A stretch of DNA of 64,000 nucleotides from Marinobacter pelagius (GTDB taxonomy: Bacteria > Pseudomonadota > Gammaproteobacteria > Pseudomonadales > Oleiphilaceae): NCBI RefSeq assembly GCF_003315345.1, contig NZ_QNRO01000002.1, positions 186,001-250,000 on the forward strand, read 5' to 3'. A program made the translations under genes and the position numbers. The notes beneath the pieces were generated by a model. That model ran no database searches. It was not told the DNA's origin and saw only the letters and a list, made by a program, of their open reading frames with translations. Shown in pieces: positions 48,734 to 59,052 of this stretch (positions are counted from its first letter, which is position 1; every line of letters begins with the position of its first letter).

Positions 48734-50353
48734 ATGTCGACGCCGTACCAGACAGCCAACGGGGCCTTCACCCGTAAATCCACATTCTTCTGGGCCTCCG
48801 TGGGCGCAACGGTGGGGCTGGCCAACCTGTGGCAGTTTCCCTACCTCGCCAGCCTCCATGGCGGTGGCCTGTTCGTGCTGATCTATCTCGCCTGTCTCCT
48901 TCTGGTCACTCTGCCACTGATGGTGACCGAGTCCGCCCTGGGGCGTTATTCCCGCCACGGTATTGTCCTGGCCATGGATGGGCTTATCCGCAGCACGCGG
49001 TGCTCCCGCGGCTGGATGCTGGCCGGTCGGTTGAGTGTGCTGGCGGCGTTTGTGGTGCTCTCCTATACCGCGGTGTTCGGATCGATTGCCCTGGCGTACG
49101 TGTTCTTCGGGGCTATGGGGCGGTTGTCCTCCGGTCGTGAGGCGGAGGCGGCTTCTGTACTCTCAGGGCTGGTGTCGGACCCCGGGCAGTACCGCTACTT
49201 CATGGCCTGGCACGGGTTCTTCCTGCTGCTGGTGCTCTGGGTTTCCGTTCAGGGCGTGGCACGGGGGCTGGAGCGAACCATGCGGGTGGTGGTGCCGGGC
49301 GCCCTGGTGCTGATGCTGGCGCTGTTCGGGCTGGCGGCCTGGCAGGGCCGGGTCGAAGGTGCATTTGCCCACATCCTGGAAATGCGCCCGGAGGACGTTT
49401 CCTTGGGGAGCGTCAAAGCGGCGCTTTTCCACGCCTTCTATACCCTGGGGCTGGGGATGGGGGTATGGACGGTTCTCGGCACCTACACCACGCCTGATAC
49501 ACGCTTCAAGCGGTCGATTCTAGCCGTCGTATTGATGGATACCCTGGTCGCCATCCTGGCCGGCCTGATGATCTTTGCTGTCGCCAACGGAGGCACGGAC
49601 TTTGACGGCGAGCGGGGCTTCAGTCTGCTGTTCGTCTCCCTGCCGGTCTCCCTGGCGCAGTTCCCCGGTAGCCAGCTGATCATTGCCTGCGCGTTCCTGC
49701 TCGTGGTGATGATCGTCTGGACCACTTCGCTGGCGTTACTGGAACCGGTGGTCGGCTGGTTGCGGGGGTGGACCGGGGCACCAAGGGGTATCTCGGTGGT
49801 GCTGGTGGGGCTGCTGGTCTGGGCGGCGGGGCTGGTGACGTTGCTGTCTTTCAACATCTGGGCGGAATACCGCCTTTACGGTGCGACCCTGTTCCGTTGG
49901 CTGGAGGTGTTCACCGGCGGCCTGCTGATTCCCCTGGTGGCGATCCTCATTGCCCTGTTCACTGGCTGGTGCCTGACCCGACGGCTGGCGCACCAGCTGA
50001 TCGGCCGGACGCCGGGTCTGTTTGCCCGGGTCTGGTACTGGGATATGCGTGCCGTGTTGCCCGTGGTGGTGGCCTACGTTGGCATCATGTACACCGCTTT
50101 CTCCCTCAATAACCTGTGTGAGAATGGCGGTGCTGCGCTCTGGTGTGAGCGTCCCGCACCGCTTGTGCTGGAAATTGCACCGGATGGCTCGGAAGGAGCT
50201 GACTCCGGGCCGTCGGTTTCTTCGGGGCAGGGCAGCGAGGTTCGTTCTGAAGAGCCGGAATCTGCCGGCGGGGATGAGAAAGCCGGTTCTGAACCGGTGG
50301 ATCAGCCTGAAAATGCCCCCAAAGAGGACGAGATCCTTTATCATAGCGTCTGA
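48734..50353 (+). CDS. sodium- and chloride-dependent transporter, SNF/NSS family
   Basis: A 539-residue inner-membrane symporter with about 12 hydrophobic segments. The Na+-binding first segment is well kept: FWASVGATVGLANLWQFPYL (about 18-37). NSS proteins import amino acids or related amines with sodium. ATG 48734 has AGGA upstream; an in-frame ATG 16 codons earlier has no ribosome site. Unusually, the C-terminal ~70 residues after the last segment form a long acidic, Ser/Glu-rich tail (SGQGSEVRSEEPESAGGDEK) with no homologue that I recognise. It is inserted between smpB and ratA, which are neighbours in Pseudomonas. Confidence 0.88.
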   Translation: MSTPYQTANGAFTRKSTFFWASVGATVGLANLWQFPYLASLHGGGLFVLIYLACLLLVTLPLMVTESALGRYSRHGIVLAMDGLIRSTRCSRGWMLAGRLSVLAAFVVLSYTAVFGSIALAYVFFGAMGRLSSGREAEAASVLSGLVSDPGQYRYFMAWHGFFLLLVLWVSVQGVARGLERTMRVVVPGALVLMLALFGLAAWQGRVEGAFAHILEMRPEDVSLGSVKAALFHAFYTLGLGMGVWTVLGTYTTPDTRFKRSILAVVLMDTLVAILAGLMIFAVANGGTDFDGERGFSLLFVSLPVSLAQFPGSQLIIACAFLLVVMIVWTTSLALLEPVVGWLRGWTGAPRGISVVLVGLLVWAAGLVTLLSFNIWAEYRLYGATLFRWLEVFTGGLLIPLVAILIALFTGWCLTRRLAHQLIGRTPGLFARVWYWDMRAVLPVVVAYVGIMYTAFSLNNLCENGGAALWCERPAPLVLEIAPDGSEGADSGPSVSSGQGSEVRSEEPESAGGDEKAGSEPVDQPENAPKEDEILYHSV

Positions 50354-50382
50354 TTCAGGCTGTACTTTTTACTGAGGAGCCC

Positions 50383-50826
50383 ATGGCCCATCAGATTGAT
50401 AAAACCGCACTTGTCATGCACTCCGCTGAACGCATGTTCCATCTGGTCAATGATATTGCCCGCTATCCCGAGTTCCTGCCCTGGTGTGCCGGGGCCGAGG
50501 TCCACGACCGGGGCGAGGAACAGGTGACGGCCTCCCTGGAAATCGCCAAGGGCGGTATCCGCCACCGGCTGACCACGCGCAACCAGCTGCTGATGCCCGA
50601 AGCCATCGAGATGAACCTGGTGGACGGGCCGTTCCAGAATCTGACCGGTCGCTGGCATTTCAAGGCGCTGGACGACAATGCCTGCAAGGTCATCCTGACC
50701 CTGGAGTTCGAATTCTCCGGTTCCCTGTCCCGGATGACGTTCGGGCCGGTATTCTCCCAGGCTGCCAATACCATGGTGGATGCATTTTGCCGCCGGGCCG
50801 ACGAACTGTATCGGGGAGGAAACTGA
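50383..50826 (+). CDS. ratA: RatA/COQ10-type START domain protein
   Basis: A 147-residue polyketide-cyclase/START-like protein, related to yeast Coq10 and E. coli RatA. The opening VMHSAERMFHLVNDIARYPE and FLPWCAGAEV are the family signature; the fold forms a hydrophobic cavity thought to bind ubiquinone intermediates. E. coli RatA was reported to block ribosome subunit joining, but a quinone-binding role fits the family better. The next gene (RnfH family) begins in its stop codon, as in many gammaproteobacteria. Confidence 0.92.
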   Translation: MAHQIDKTALVMHSAERMFHLVNDIARYPEFLPWCAGAEVHDRGEEQVTASLEIAKGGIRHRLTTRNQLLMPEAIEMNLVDGPFQNLTGRWHFKALDDNACKVILTLEFEFSGSLSRMTFGPVFSQAANTMVDAFCRRADELYRGGN

Positions 50827-51110
50827 TGATTCAGGTAGAAGTGGCCTACGCTCGTCCGGACAAGCAGGAAATCGTGCCGGTGACGGTGCCGGAAGGCACG
50901 ACCGCGCTGGAGGCGGTGAAACTCTCCGGGATTGCCGACATTTTTCCGGAGGTGGATCCGGATTCAACTGACATGGGTATCTTTGGCAAGGTGATCAAGG
51001 ATCCGGGCGCCCATGAATTGCGTGAAGGCGACCGTGTGGAGATTTACCGGCCCCTGAAAATAGACCCGAAGCAGGCGCGCCTGAATCGGGCAAAGAAGAA
51101 GAGCGCCTGA
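50826..51110 (+). CDS. rnfH: RnfH family protein
   Basis: A 94-residue ubiquitin-like-fold (UPF0125/RnfH) protein. Start ATG 50826 overlaps the ratA stop by one base (TGATG), so the genes are coupled. Conserved parts are IQVEVAYARPDKQEIVPVTV near the N-terminus and LREGDRVEIYRPLKIDPKQA near the C-terminus, followed by a Lys-rich tail. It is called RatB in E. coli, but no toxin-antitoxin function is supported. It converges on bamE 7 bases away. Confidence 0.92.
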   Translation: MIQVEVAYARPDKQEIVPVTVPEGTTALEAVKLSGIADIFPEVDPDSTDMGIFGKVIKDPGAHELREGDRVEIYRPLKIDPKQARLNRAKKKSA

Positions 51111-51117
51111 ACGAGAT

Positions 51118-51444
51118 TCAGTAGGCGGGGGTTTCCTCAAGCAGCTTGGCTTCATAATGGGAAAAGCTATCACCGTCATAGTAGACGATGATGCGTTGCT
51201 CCCGGATGTCGCCGCCCCTTCGCTGGAATGTGTAGACGTAGTATTCCCGGGAGAGGTCCACCGGGTTGATTGTCAGCGGTGTGCCAAGCAGCGCGTGGAC
51301 CTGGCTCCGCGGCATGCCGGCGTTCAGTGAAGTCAGCTCTTCATCGGTCACAATGTTGCCCTGCTGCACATTGATCTTGTACACGCCGGGAAACACACAT
51401 CCGGTCATAAAGAGAGTGAGAATGAGAGCTGTGAGCTTTTGCAT
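51118..51444 (-). CDS. bamE: outer membrane assembly lipoprotein BamE
   Basis: A 108-residue SmpA/OmlA lipoprotein of the BAM complex, which folds beta-barrel proteins into the outer membrane. The lipobox is FMTGC with Cys16. The conserved core reads VQQGNIVTDEELTSLNAGMP ... QVHALLGTPL and YYVYTFQRRGG. It diverges from fur, an arrangement shared with pseudomonads (omlA-fur). Short acidic tail. Confidence 0.94.
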   Translation of the reverse strand: MQKLTALILTLFMTGCVFPGVYKINVQQGNIVTDEELTSLNAGMPRSQVHALLGTPLTINPVDLSREYYVYTFQRRGGDIREQRIIVYYDGDSFSHYEAKLLEETPAY

Positions 51445-51566
51445 CGCCGGGGGAAATCCTCTATCTTGAAATCGCCTGCCAGAGGCAGGTGTGACACGGG
51501 TTGACCGTTAAATGGCGGCTTCATCATACCGGAAGCCGTGAGGCACACCAAAGAGCGAATAGTAAC

Positions 51567-51989
51567 ATGTCATCTGAAAACGCCGAATTACGAAAAGTCG
51601 GTCTGAAGGTCACTCTGCCACGGGTCAAGATCTTCAATATTCTGGAGAAGGCAGAAGAGCACCACCTGAGTGCCGAAGACGTGTACAAGAAGCTGCTTGA
51701 GCAGGGAGATGACGTGGGGCTGGCAACCGTCTACCGGGTGCTGACCCAGTTCGAGGCGGCTGGCCTGGTACTGCGGCACAACTTCGAAGGCGGTCATGCG
51801 GTCTTCGAGATGGCGGGCGATGATCATCACGACCACATGGTGTGCACCCAAACGGGTGAAGTCATCGAGTTCGTGGACGAGGTGATCGAGGAGCGCCAGC
51901 AGAAGATCGCCAAAGAACATGGCTATGAGATCGTGGATCACAGCCTGATTCTCTATGTGAAGCCGATCAAGGCCAAAGAAGGCGAATAA
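51567..51989 (+). CDS. fur: ferric uptake regulator
   Basis: A 140-residue Fe(II)-dependent repressor. The winged-helix DNA-binding half is residues 1-83 (KVGLKVTLPRVKIFNILEKA, ATVYRVLTQFEAAGLV). The metal/dimer half includes the HHDHMVC block near 88-94. One difference from many Fur proteins: the second Cys of the usual C-x2-C after HHDH is absent (HMVCTQTGEVIEF), so the structural zinc site is reduced, as in Pseudomonas Fur. ATG 51567 is chosen over an upstream in-frame start at 51501. It is divergent from bamE and convergent with recN. Confidence 0.95.
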   Translation: MSSENAELRKVGLKVTLPRVKIFNILEKAEEHHLSAEDVYKKLLEQGDDVGLATVYRVLTQFEAAGLVLRHNFEGGHAVFEMAGDDHHDHMVCTQTGEVIEFVDEVIEERQQKIAKEHGYEIVDHSLILYVKPIKAKEGE

Positions 51990-52006
51990 GTAGCGGACGA
52001 AAAAAA

Positions 52007-52030
52007 GGGGCAGGTGTATCAGCCTGCCCC
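52007..52030 (-). terminator. intrinsic terminator of recN
   Basis: ggggcagg (52007-52014) pairs with cctgcccc (52023-52030). On the minus strand it is followed by a run of T (the A-run at 52001-52006), so it ends recN and may also serve fur. Confidence 0.8.
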
Positions 52031-52074
52031 AAACAGCTCTCAGGATCGAGAGGGGTAGAGGTTCTGGTTCGCCG

Positions 52075-53754
52075 TCAGTGGTGGGTCGCCTGCCCCTTGG
52101 AAAACATCTCCCGGGCGTGGGCAATGGTCTGCTCGGTCATGTCCACACCGCCCAGCATTCTCGCCACTTCACTGATTCTTCCCTTGTCATCGAGTGCCTC
52201 GATTTTCGAGAAGGTCGCGTCTTTTTCCGTAAATTTGCTGACAAACAGGTGCTGATGGCACTGCGCTGCCACCTGGGGCAAGTGGGTTACGCACAGCACC
52301 TGGCCGCTGCTGCCAAGGCTGCGTAGCAGCTTGCCGACCACTTCCGCGGTGCCACCACCGATGCCGACATCCACTTCGTCAAACACCAGGGTGGGCGTGG
52401 TTGAGGTCTGGGCGACCACCACCTGGATAGCCAGGCTGATCCGGGACAGTTCACCACCGGAGGCTACCTTGGCCAGGGACCGTGCCGGCTGCCCCGGGTT
52501 GGCGCTTACCAGGAATTCGATGTCTTCCATGCCGTGGGGTGCAGGTTGTTCGTCACTGTTGCGGTTCAGGTGGGTGACGAACTGTACTGACGGCATACTC
52601 AGCTGGGCCAGTTCTTCGGCAATGCGCTGATCCAGCTCCACGGCGGCCCTCTGCCGGGCTTCGGTGAGCTGGCTGGCCAGTTCGTCAAAGCTGGCGCGTT
52701 GTTTCTCCAGTTCCGATTCCAGTTGCTCGAGGCTGCCTTCGCCACCGTCGAGTTCGGCCAGCTCGCTACTCAGGCGCTCGTGCAGTTCTGGCAACTCTTC
52801 CGGGGTGATGCGGTGTTTGCGAGCCATCTGGTAGATGGCGCTCAGGCGTTCCTCCACCTCGGCGAGGCGGGCCGGGTCTGCTTCGTAATCCTCCACAAAC
52901 CTGCGCAGGTTGTCGCCGGCTTCGGACACCTGGATCTGGGCCTCGTTCAGCATCTGGATGGTGTCCGCCAGGGCGGGCACCTCCACCGGCAGCTGTTCCA
53001 GTTGTTGCAGGGCCTGGCGGATCAGGTCCGAGGCACTGGTTTCCTCCTCGGTACAGAGCAGGGCGGCCTGGTGGCTGCTGTGCAGCACCGAATCCGCCTG
53101 GCTCAGCTGCGCCTGTTCCTGTTCCAGGGCGTCCTGTTCGCCGTCTTCGAGGGCCAGCCGGTCCAGTTCTTCCACCTGGTAGCGCAGCAGTTGTAGCCGG
53201 GCTTCGGCTTCATCAGCGTTCTGTTGCCGCTCGGTCAGGCGCTGTCGGGTCTGGTGCCAGGCTTTCCAGGCCGTCCGGGTATCGGTGGCCAGGGTTTCGA
53301 TGCCGGCGAACTCGTCGAGCAGTTTGCGGTGGGTTTCCTTGCGCAGCAGGGACTGATGCTGGTGCTGGCTGTGGATATCCATCAGCAGACCGCCGAGTTC
53401 CTTCAGGTGTGCCAAGGGGCAGGGCTGGCCGTTGATATAGGCGCGGGAGCGGCCGTCCTTGCTGATTACCCGGCGCAGGATGCAGTCGTTGTCATCGTCC
53501 AGCTCGTGCTGGTCCAGCCACTCCACGGCTTCGGGAATGTCGCTGACGTCGAAGGTGGCGGTGATATCCGCCCGCTTGGCGCCATGACGGACCGCCCCGG
53601 CATCCGCGCGTCCGCCCATAGCCAGTCCGAGAGCATCAAGGACGATGGACTTGCCCGCACCGGTCTCCCCGGTCAGTGCCGTCATGCCCTTGTTGAACTG
53701 GAGTTCCACTCTTTCGGCAATGGCGTAATTGGAAACCGTAAGTTGTGTGAGCAT
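52075..53754 (-). CDS. recN: DNA repair protein RecN
   Basis: A 559-residue SMC-like ATPase that acts at DNA double-strand breaks. The N-terminal Walker A is GETGAGKS (about 30-37). A long coiled-coil middle follows. The C-terminal ABC signature is VASGGELSRISLAIQ (about 435-449) with Walker B LVFDEVDVGIGG (about 462-473). It is convergent with fur and divergent from grpE. No SOS box was clearly seen in the short upstream region. Length is typical. Confidence 0.96.
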   Translation of the reverse strand: MLTQLTVSNYAIAERVELQFNKGMTALTGETGAGKSIVLDALGLAMGGRADAGAVRHGAKRADITATFDVSDIPEAVEWLDQHELDDDNDCILRRVISKDGRSRAYINGQPCPLAHLKELGGLLMDIHSQHQHQSLLRKETHRKLLDEFAGIETLATDTRTAWKAWHQTRQRLTERQQNADEAEARLQLLRYQVEELDRLALEDGEQDALEQEQAQLSQADSVLHSSHQAALLCTEEETSASDLIRQALQQLEQLPVEVPALADTIQMLNEAQIQVSEAGDNLRRFVEDYEADPARLAEVEERLSAIYQMARKHRITPEELPELHERLSSELAELDGGEGSLEQLESELEKQRASFDELASQLTEARQRAAVELDQRIAEELAQLSMPSVQFVTHLNRNSDEQPAPHGMEDIEFLVSANPGQPARSLAKVASGGELSRISLAIQVVVAQTSTTPTLVFDEVDVGIGGGTAEVVGKLLRSLGSSGQVLCVTHLPQVAAQCHQHLFVSKFTEKDATFSKIEALDDKGRISEVARMLGGVDMTEQTIAHAREMFSKGQATHH

Positions 53755-53911
53755 GGATAACCTCCGCTCCCGATTCAGAATCCGTTGTTGAGTGCTCGGC
53801 GGTGCCTGTCTGGAATACTGGTTTTACATACAGTGACTGTGAATATATACAGGGTTTTTCCTGTTTGCAAACTGACCGGCGGGAATTTCTTAACGAATAC
53901 GGAGCAAAATG

Positions 53912-53939
53912 GTTGAAACCGGCCGAGTGGGCCCCATAT
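53912..53939 (+). promoter_or_regulatory. sigma-32 heat-shock promoter of grpE-dnaK-dnaJ
   Basis: GTTGAAA (53912-53918) and CCCCATAT (53932-53939) are separated by 13 bases, against the sigma-32 consensus CTTGAAA-N11-16-CCCCATNT. Only the first base of the -35 differs. It lies about 95 bases before grpE in the divergent spacer with recN. Confidence 0.88.
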
Positions 53940-54033
53940 CCGTTCGCAAATACAGTTTTCCGGCTCGCTTCGGCCGGGAGCACATTTCAATCGGCCGTGT
54001 TGTCAGGCCGCTGGAGATCTAGCAGGAGAAGTC

Positions 54034-54612
54034 ATGAGCACTGACGAGAACCGCAACGAACAGGCAGAGGAACTGAAGGAAGCGACCGAGGCGGCCGCCG
54101 AGGAAGCGCAGGCAGCCGGGGAATCCGACCCGGAAGGCGAGGAGGTTTCCGAGGTGGAAGCGCTCAGCGCCCAGGTCCAGGAGCTCAAGGACCAGATGCT
54201 GCGCACCCAGGCGGAAATGCAGAATGTGCGTCGCCGCTCCGAGATCGACGTGGAAAAGGCCCACAAGTTCGCTCTCGAGAAGTTCGTGAAGGAGCTGCTG
54301 CCGGTGGCTGACAGTCTGGAGAAAGCGGTGGAAAGCACCGAAGGCCAGGAAAACTCCGGTGAGCTGGTGGCTTCCATCCGCGAGGGTGTGGAAATGACCC
54401 TCGACCTGTTCCTCAAGAGCCTGGCGAAATTCAATGTCGAGCAGCTGAACCCGGTGGGTGAGCCGTTTGATCCGCAGCAGCACGAAGCCATGTCCATGGT
54501 GCCGGCGCCGGATGCCGAGCCCAACAGTGTGGTCAATGTTGTACAGAAGGGTTACCTGCTCAACGGCCGTGTGGTGCGTCCGGCGATGGTCATTGTGGCC
54601 AAGGCCGAGTAA
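54034..54612 (+). CDS. grpE: nucleotide exchange factor GrpE
   Basis: A 192-residue dimeric co-chaperone that releases ADP from DnaK. Residues 1-45 are acidic and disordered. A long coiled coil (about 45-110, VQELKDQMLRTQAEMQNVRR) and the C-terminal four-helix/beta wing (NPVGEPFDPQQHEAMSMVPA, VVQKGYLLNGRVVRPAMVIV) follow. It is the first gene of the set driven by the sigma-32 promoter at 53912-53939; dnaK follows 117 bases later. Confidence 0.97.
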   Translation: MSTDENRNEQAEELKEATEAAAEEAQAAGESDPEGEEVSEVEALSAQVQELKDQMLRTQAEMQNVRRRSEIDVEKAHKFALEKFVKELLPVADSLEKAVESTEGQENSGELVASIREGVEMTLDLFLKSLAKFNVEQLNPVGEPFDPQQHEAMSMVPAPDAEPNSVVNVVQKGYLLNGRVVRPAMVIVAKAE

Positions 54613-54729
54613 CGAAAAATTCGCCGGCAGGCTTGAAAAGCCGATTAAAGCGCCAATATAGCGAGTAAATAGCGAGAAGCCGGGGGCGACATACTCCGGG
54701 AAAGCATTCAGAAGATTTGGAGTGATTCG

Positions 54730-56655
54730 ATGAGCAAGATTATTGGTATCGACCTGGGAACCACAAACTCCTGTGTGGCCATCATGGATGGTGACAAGGT
54801 AAAGGTAATCGAGAACGCCGAGGGTGATCGCACCACCCCGTCCATCATTGCCTACACCGATGATGGTGAAACCCTGGTTGGCCAGTCTGCCAAGCGTCAG
54901 GCGGTAACCAACCCGAACAACACCCTGTACGCCATCAAGCGTCTGATCGGTCGTCGCTTTGAGGACGACGTGGTCCAGAAGGACATCAAGATGGTGCCCT
55001 ACAAGATCACCAAGGCCGACAATGGCGACGCCTGGGTTGAAGTGAAGGGCCAGAAGATGGCGCCGCCGCAGGTGTCTGCAGAAGTTCTGAAGAAGATGAA
55101 GAAGACTGCAGAAGACTACCTGGGCGAGAAAGTGACCGAAGCGGTTATCACCGTGCCGGCCTACTTCAACGACAGCCAGCGCCAGGCCACCAAGGACGCC
55201 GGCAAGATCGCCGGTCTGGAAGTGAAGCGGATCATCAACGAGCCGACCGCAGCGGCCCTGGCCTATGGCCTGGACAAGAAGAGCGGCGACCGCACTGTCG
55301 CAGTCTATGACCTGGGTGGTGGTACCTTTGACCTGTCCATCATCGAAATCGCCGACGTGGACGGTGAGCACCAGTTCGAAGTGCTGGCTACCAACGGTGA
55401 CACCTTCCTGGGTGGTGAAGACTTCGACCTGAAGATCATCGAGTACCTGGCAGACCAGTTCAAGAAAGACAGCGGCATCGACCTGCGTGGTGATTCCCTG
55501 GCGATGCAACGCCTGAAGGAAGCTGGCGAAAAAGCCAAGATCGAGCTGTCCAGCAGCCAGCAGACCGACGTGAACCTGCCGTACATCACTGCAGATGCGT
55601 CTGGTCCCAAGCACATGAACGTGAAACTGACCCGTGCCAAGCTGGAATCCCTGGTCGAAGACCTGGTTCAGCGCAGCCTGGAGCCATGTAAAGTGGCTCT
55701 GAAAGATGCCGGCATGAGCGCGAGCGAAGTTGATGAGGTTATCCTGGTTGGTGGTCAGACCCGTATGCCGCTGGTACAGGAGAAGGTGAAGGAATTCTTC
55801 GGCAAAGAAGCACGCAAGGACGTTAACCCGGACGAAGCCGTGGCCATGGGTGCTGCTATCCAGGCGGCTGTACTCTCCGGCGATGTGAAAGACGTTCTGC
55901 TGCTGGACGTAACCCCGCTGACCCTGGGTATCGAAACCATGGGTGGCGTGGCGACTCCGCTGATCGAGAAGAACACCACGATCCCGACGAAGAAGTCGCA
56001 GACCTTCTCCACAGCGGAAGACAATCAAACTGCCGTGACCATCCATGTGGTACAGGGTGAGCGCAAGCAGGCGTCCGGGAACAAATCCCTGGGCCGCTTC
56101 GACCTGGCAGATATCCCGCCGGCGCCGCGCGGTGTGCCGCAGATCGAAGTGACCTTCGACATCGACGCCAACGGTATCCTGAATGTGTCCGCGAAGGACA
56201 AGGCCACCGGCAAAGAGCAGTCCATCGTGATCAAGGCCTCTTCCGGTCTGAACGATGACGAGATCGAGAAGATGGTGCAGGACGCCGAGGCCAATGCCGA
56301 GGAAGATCGCAAGTTCGAGGAGCTGGTCCAGGTACGCAACCAGGGTGACGCCATGGTTCACGCCGTGCGCAAGACCCTGAGCGAAGCCGGTGACAAGGTC
56401 AGCGACAGCGAGAAAGAGTCCATCGAAGCTTCTATCAAGGAGCTGGAGGAAGCGCTGGAAGGTTCCAACAAGGAAGATATCGAGGCCAAGACCCAGAAGC
56501 TGACCGAAGTGTCTTCCGAACTGGCCCAGAAGATGTACGCAGATCAGGCCGACCAGGCGCAGCAGACTGGCGGGCAGGAAGGTGCCCAGTCCCAGTCAGC
56601 TGACGACGCCGTCGACGCCGAGTTCGAGGAAGTCAAAGACGACGACAAGAAGTAA
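54730..56655 (+). CDS. dnaK: chaperone DnaK (Hsp70)
   Basis: A 641-residue Hsp70 chaperone with N-terminal ATPase domain ([14 protein letters not shown] at 3-16; [15 protein letters not shown] near 195), interdomain linker region ([15 protein letters not shown] near 390) and substrate-binding and lid domains. The tail ends in an acidic [13 protein letters not shown] lies 10 bases before ATG 54730. Codon usage is clearly biased toward frequent codons, as expected for a highly expressed protein. A hairpin (56680-56705) separates it from dnaJ. Confidence 0.98.
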   Translation: MSKIIGIDLGTTNSCVAIMDGDKVKVIENAEGDRTTPSIIAYTDDGETLVGQSAKRQAVTNPNNTLYAIKRLIGRRFEDDVVQKDIKMVPYKITKADNGDAWVEVKGQKMAPPQVSAEVLKKMKKTAEDYLGEKVTEAVITVPAYFNDSQRQATKDAGKIAGLEVKRIINEPTAAALAYGLDKKSGDRTVAVYDLGGGTFDLSIIEIADVDGEHQFEVLATNGDTFLGGEDFDLKIIEYLADQFKKDSGIDLRGDSLAMQRLKEAGEKAKIELSSSQQTDVNLPYITADASGPKHMNVKLTRAKLESLVEDLVQRSLEPCKVALKDAGMSASEVDEVILVGGQTRMPLVQEKVKEFFGKEARKDVNPDEAVAMGAAIQAAVLSGDVKDVLLLDVTPLTLGIETMGGVATPLIEKNTTIPTKKSQTFSTAEDNQTAVTIHVVQGERKQASGNKSLGRFDLADIPPAPRGVPQIEVTFDIDANGILNVSAKDKATGKEQSIVIKASSGLNDDEIEKMVQDAEANAEEDRKFEELVQVRNQGDAMVHAVRKTLSEAGDKVSDSEKESIEASIKELEEALEGSNKEDIEAKTQKLTEVSSELAQKMYADQADQAQQTGGQEGAQSQSADDAVDAEFEEVKDDDKK

Positions 56656-56679
56656 ATCTGACGTACATCAGGTAGTTGG

Positions 56680-56705
56680 AAAACGCGGGGGCTTCCCCGC
56701 GTTTT
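56680..56705 (+). terminator. hairpin between dnaK and dnaJ
   Basis: aaaacgcgggg (56680-56690) pairs perfectly with ccccgcgtttt (56695-56705) around the loop gctt, with only four Ts at the end. It is likely a partial terminator that keeps dnaJ below dnaK. Confidence 0.68.
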
Positions 56706-56733
56706 CCGCGTTATAAATACAGGGTTTTATAGC

Positions 56734-58690
<1,957 letters not shown>

Positions 58691-58713
58691 TGTTGTTTGA
58701 CTGCATGCTCGGA

Positions 58714-58827
58714 GGCGGGGGATTGGTATCTCTTTTCCGGGAATGTTGAAGGCCAGGGATGGCCTGAAACAAGCGCACATGGATGTGCTCGTAGCGGTTC
58801 CCGGAAAAGAGATACCAAGCGCCCGCC
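58714..58827. repeat. long inverted repeat enclosing two GGA-loop hairpins
   Basis: A perfect 20-bp inverted repeat, ttggtatctcttttccggga at 58723-58742 and its complement at 58799-58818, is extended by ggcggg/cccgcc at the outside (58714-58719, 58822-58827). Inside are two small hairpins: aggcc-AGGGAT-ggcct at 58750-58765 and gcac-ATGGAT-gtgc at 58775-58788, each showing GGA in a six-base loop. As RNA it would form a three-way-junction-like structure. It lies 24 bases after dapB and before the carA promoter. It could be a REP doublet, a transcript-end structure or an RNA-binding-protein site. Confidence 0.7.
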
Positions 58828-58863
58828 GGGCTCTCGGCCTAACCCGATTGAAGACATTTCTCG

Positions 58864-58892
58864 TGGACAGAAAGCGCCAAATTTCCTACAAT
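58864..58892 (+). promoter_or_regulatory. sigma-70 promoter of the carAB leader
   Basis: TGGACA (58864-58869) and TACAAT (58887-58892) at the ideal 17-base spacing, each one base from consensus. Transcription would start near 58899, leaving a leader of about 150 bases with an attenuator before carA. Confidence 0.78.
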
Positions 58893-58942
58893 AAGGCGAT
58901 TTAACTGCACCAAGCGTAGCTTTGAGAAGCTAAAAGAGTTTT

Positions 58943-59041
58943 ATGAAAAGCGGGACGGAGTCTCTACTCCCTCTCGCTTTTTTGCGACCTGAATTTGCGC
59001 TTGCGTTCCTGTTCGTGACGAACTTATCCGCCACTCGATGA
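58943..59041 (+). CDS. putative carAB leader peptide (32 aa)
   Basis: A 32-codon frame beginning [18 protein letters not shown] and ending ...NLSATR, with TGA at 59039-59041, just ahead of the TTG start of carA and overlapping an in-frame ATG (ATGA). It contains an intrinsic terminator at 58946-58983 within its coding sequence. Its mRNA is pyrimidine-rich ahead of the T-run. This is the layout of the E. coli pyrBI leader, where ribosomes tightly following RNA polymerase at low UTP prevent termination. The ribosome site (AAAAGAG) is weak. It is inferred, not a recognised family. Confidence 0.5.
   Translation: MKSGTESLLPLAFLRPEFALAFLFVTNLSATR
58946..58983 (+). terminator. attenuator-type intrinsic terminator in the carA leader
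   Basis: A stem running from aaaagcggga to ctctcgcttt (58946-58981) has about 15 pairs, one C/C mismatch and a CTCT loop, and ends in six Ts (58978-58983). It lies between a good promoter and carA, so it must be partly read through. Confidence 0.78.
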
Positions 59042-59052
59042 GGATACAAGCC

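Noticed and set aside
48553..48825. 90-codon frame on the minus strand overlapping the smpB start
   Set aside because: Its 3' end touches smpB, but half of it lies antisense to the SNF transporter start region, no family is visible and it has no ribosome site. It is more likely a shadow frame.
50383..51110. RatA/RnfH as a toxin-antitoxin module
   Set aside because: The pair is a conserved housekeeping duo beside smpB and bamE. A quinone-binding START protein and a ubiquitin-like RnfH protein explain it better.
54019..56361. 780-codon open frame antisense to grpE and dnaK
   Set aside because: The plus strand encodes unmistakable GrpE and DnaK. The antisense translation is His/Gly/Leu-rich shadow sequence.
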